Positions 61,601-64,000 of a stretch of DNA of 64,000 nucleotides are shown piece by piece. Both the position numbers and the translations under genes were made by a program. The DNA comes from Burhinus oedicnemus (taxonomy: Eukaryota; Chordata; Aves; Charadriiformes; Burhinidae): assembly GCA_008921705.1 (NCBI GenBank), contig VFFE01006842.1, forward strand, positions 451,394 to 515,393, in the 5' to 3' direction. Below the pieces are notes generated by a model. The model made no database searches, was not told where the DNA came from, and saw nothing but the letters and a program-made list of their open reading frames with translations. Numbering within the stretch: the first letter of the stretch is position 1; each line of letters begins with the position of its first letter.

Positions 61601-64000
61601 CCAGAGGGCATGTCAGTCTATATTGATCTTGGGTGACATGAATTATCCTTTAGAGGTGCAGGAATACGTGAACTACAGGGGCAGGCTCTTAACCGAGAAA
61701 TCTAATCTTTAGATGGCCAAAAATAGCTGCGAAGTATCGTACTCTGTGTGGTTTCATTAATTATCGGTAGCTGCGGAGATGATTTCTGTGGTGGTCAAAT
61801 GACAAGGCAGGACACTTTAGAGTCTATTTGAGAACCAGCAGGAGCTCACTGAGAGTATATAAATAGGCTATACAGCCATACTGACGTTCTTGTGAGCACA
61901 GAGACCTATTGTAAAGATTGTTTTCTAGGGACTTCACTGATTTATGGGATTCTGACAGCAGGTGCCCCTGCCCAACTGGAAGAGAACAAGAGGAAAAGAG
62001 GATTCTGCTAACTGCACATTAAAGGGAGATTGTTCAGCTACTCTTTTTCTCTGTTGCAAGAAGTTGGTGTTCCTTTTGGAGAATTTGGATGCTGTTCCAT
62101 TGAGTCTGGGAAGGGTAAATCCTATCAAAAAAGACCTTTAAGGCAATTCATGGAGGTGTTTTAGCACAGTGATTGTTGTATTTGAAGTAGTGGTAGTAAA
62201 TACTAAATCCTTGAAAAGAGGAGGAAGAACACAGGAGGGACTGAGAAAATTTATCTTAGCATTACCATTGGCCACATTCAGAGGCATTTCATGGCCATAG
62301 TTAAATCCATGTGTTTTGTGTGTTTAGATCAGCAAAGTATAGACACTTTTTGCACGTATATTTTAAAATCTGCACACAGTTTTGGAGATGTTTATGGGCC
62401 TCTTCTGTCCACACTTGTGTCCAGTGTCATTTGAGATGACCTGGACTATGTCAGGCATTAACACAGGGCTGGCAGGTATCACACAGGACTTATGGGAAAC
62501 CTTGTGCCCTCCTGGTGTGGCAAATGGAAGTTGTGTTTAGCACAAAAGCATCTTACATAGGTCTGGACACCAATCTGTGAGCAACTGAATTGACCTCCTG
62601 CAACTAAATAGGTTTCTAATGTTCCACAGCTAACTCAATGGCTATTATTCCCAGTCAAGAATAACATCTGCAAGCAATTGAAGCTCTTATTGTGGTAAAA
62701 GGCCTATAAATTGATGTGACCTCTTTTTGTACAAGTAGAAATACTGTTCTGTTGAAGGGTGCTAATAGCTTCCTGCTAGTGGGTTTCAGATCCACAATCG
62801 CAGATGTTGCTAAAGGCTGTCGGTGTGTCAAGTATTCTGTCTCAGATGTAACCCAAGTGCTATACAGCCCCTTTGAACAGTAGAACCCACCTGTAGGCAG
62901 CAGGAGTAACCACCCAGAGCAACAAGCTGTCAGACAGCGTGGAAGCCAAAGCTAACTCAGGTTGACAGTGCGCAGGCTATCCTTGGTTGTAAGTGCATAC
63001 GTTAAGGTAGCAGATCCATATACATTTTAGAGGGAAAAGCCAGGAAAAGGAGGTGCAAGCTGAGCTTTGTGCCTGTGTCTTCATGGTCTATGACTAGAAC
63101 TGAGGTGGCCACACTTTTTTACCCTTTGGACTTCTATCTACACTAGGATTGAGCCACCTTCACTCAGTGCTGAACCTGAGCTGGAAGTCCTGCCTGCTCA
63201 CAGGGTTTGTTAATTCAACTAGAGGTCTATAATAACTACTCAATTCATTGTTTTTGAGTTGGAAAACCAGTGTTGCTTGGTATACTTTGGCATTCCCATG
63301 AAAGGAAAAGTCTAGCTATTGCTTGACTCTTCTGTCTTGTATGAATTAAGATTCCCTCCAGATCCTTTATGGACAAGCAAGACAATACGGTGTCCTATCT
63401 GATTCCTTATTGGCTTTGCTGAGATAGAAGTGCAAAAGAGACCAGTGTAAATGGATTTCAGGATTCCTCACCCTGCAAAATGTCACCACAAAATGATTTG
63501 ACAATCAAATCCCTGATTAAAGGGTGCCAAATTTTTGCATGGGATTTGCCAAGAAGAGACCTGTGCACATTTGCAACAAGCAGAGGGCTTCTGGTATTCA
63601 TTGAGCAAACTACACACTCACTGAACTGATGATCTTGCAGACATTGTAAATCTGACATGTTCTAAAGACTTCAGATTTGCTAAATTTTAGGAGCAGAATA
63701 CCTTGTATCAGAGGCCAAAGGCTCCCTGTCTGCACATGTTCTCTACATTTGCAGCGTGCATGCACAAGACAGGCTGTGAATTCTGCGTATTCCTGGAGCT
63801 GGTGCTCCAATCAAGCTGCCAGATGTCAGGAAATCCTAGAGGAAATTTAGTCCAAGTTCCTCAAATTCCAGCCATACAGGATTTAGAGACAGAAAAAGGA
63901 AAGACCAAGGGTCTGCTAATGTTACCTTGAGTCCAAGAACTAGATTCTTCATAACCTGTTGTTCATTTGCAAGAGGTTACACCCTGTTCTACTTCAGTTT
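58644..64000. other. Non-coding stretch to the window end
   Basis: Short chance frames only, often overlapping on both strands (58833-59186, 60000-60425, 63458-63930). An A-run lies at 61109-61122. Apart from a possible old repeat at 62395-62600 no feature is supported. Confidence 0.5.
62395..62600 (+). repeat. Possible third copy of the unnamed old repeat
   Basis: TCATTTGAGATGACCTGGAC at 62427 and the following CTATGTC resemble the core of copies at 33734 and 46628, with a GTGTCC motif upstream in the position of GTGTCT. Similarity is weaker than between the first two copies and the limits are unknown. Confidence 0.28.

Noticed and set aside
1..64000. CRISPR arrays, bacterial operons, tRNA or rRNA genes
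   Set aside because: No regularly spaced repeats, no operon-like frames and no tRNA or rRNA signatures were seen; the repeats mark the window as vertebrate.

Overview
This is vertebrate nuclear DNA and almost certainly from a bird. It carries several chicken-repeat-1 (CR1) retrotransposon fragments with the typical 8-bp tail repeats, three long terminal repeats (LTRs) of a type common in avian genomes, and an LTR whose R region closely resembles that of avian alpharetroviruses. I cannot name the species. No host protein-coding gene could be supported. Long AT-rich stretches with only chance reading frames suggest a gene desert or a very large intron. The only substantial recognisable coding sequence is the end of a CR1 reverse transcriptase at 57840-58643 (minus strand).

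Layout. 1-10129: no gene, one doubtful old CR1 scrap. 10130-10330: decayed CR1. 13363-13815: unidentified reading frame with stops, possibly a dead gene piece. 22925-23505: solo LTR with a perfect 5-bp target duplication. 26825-27480: a young element made of two perfectly inverted 265-bp alpharetrovirus-like LTRs. 31928-32805: a compound purine microsatellite interrupted by a CR1 copy. 33660-33890, 46395-46750 and 62395-62600: probable copies of one old unnamed repeat. 34692-35292 and 49603-about 50417: two more solo LTRs related to the first. 52794-52860: short CR1 tail. 56084-56395: very old CR1/L3-like piece. 57755-58632: CR1 with an open 267-codon frame. The rest is unannotated AT-rich sequence with short simple repeats and two long poly(T) tracts.

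The most unusual object is 26825-27480. It reads LTR, tRNA-Phe primer binding site, short leader, three codons of a Gag-like start, then a complete LTR in reverse orientation, all flanked by the 6-bp direct repeat AGATAG. Both outer termini are U3 ends, so integrase appears to have joined two U3 ends rather than the normal U3 and U5 pair. The arms are identical over 267 bases and keep many CpGs, so the insertion is young. It looks like one integration of an aberrant, palindromic reverse-transcription product, or a small non-autonomous family with that structure.

No operons or cooperating genes exist here. The history visible is layered retrotransposition: ancient CR1/L3, then CR1 and endogenous-retrovirus LTRs, then the recent palindromic LTR element.
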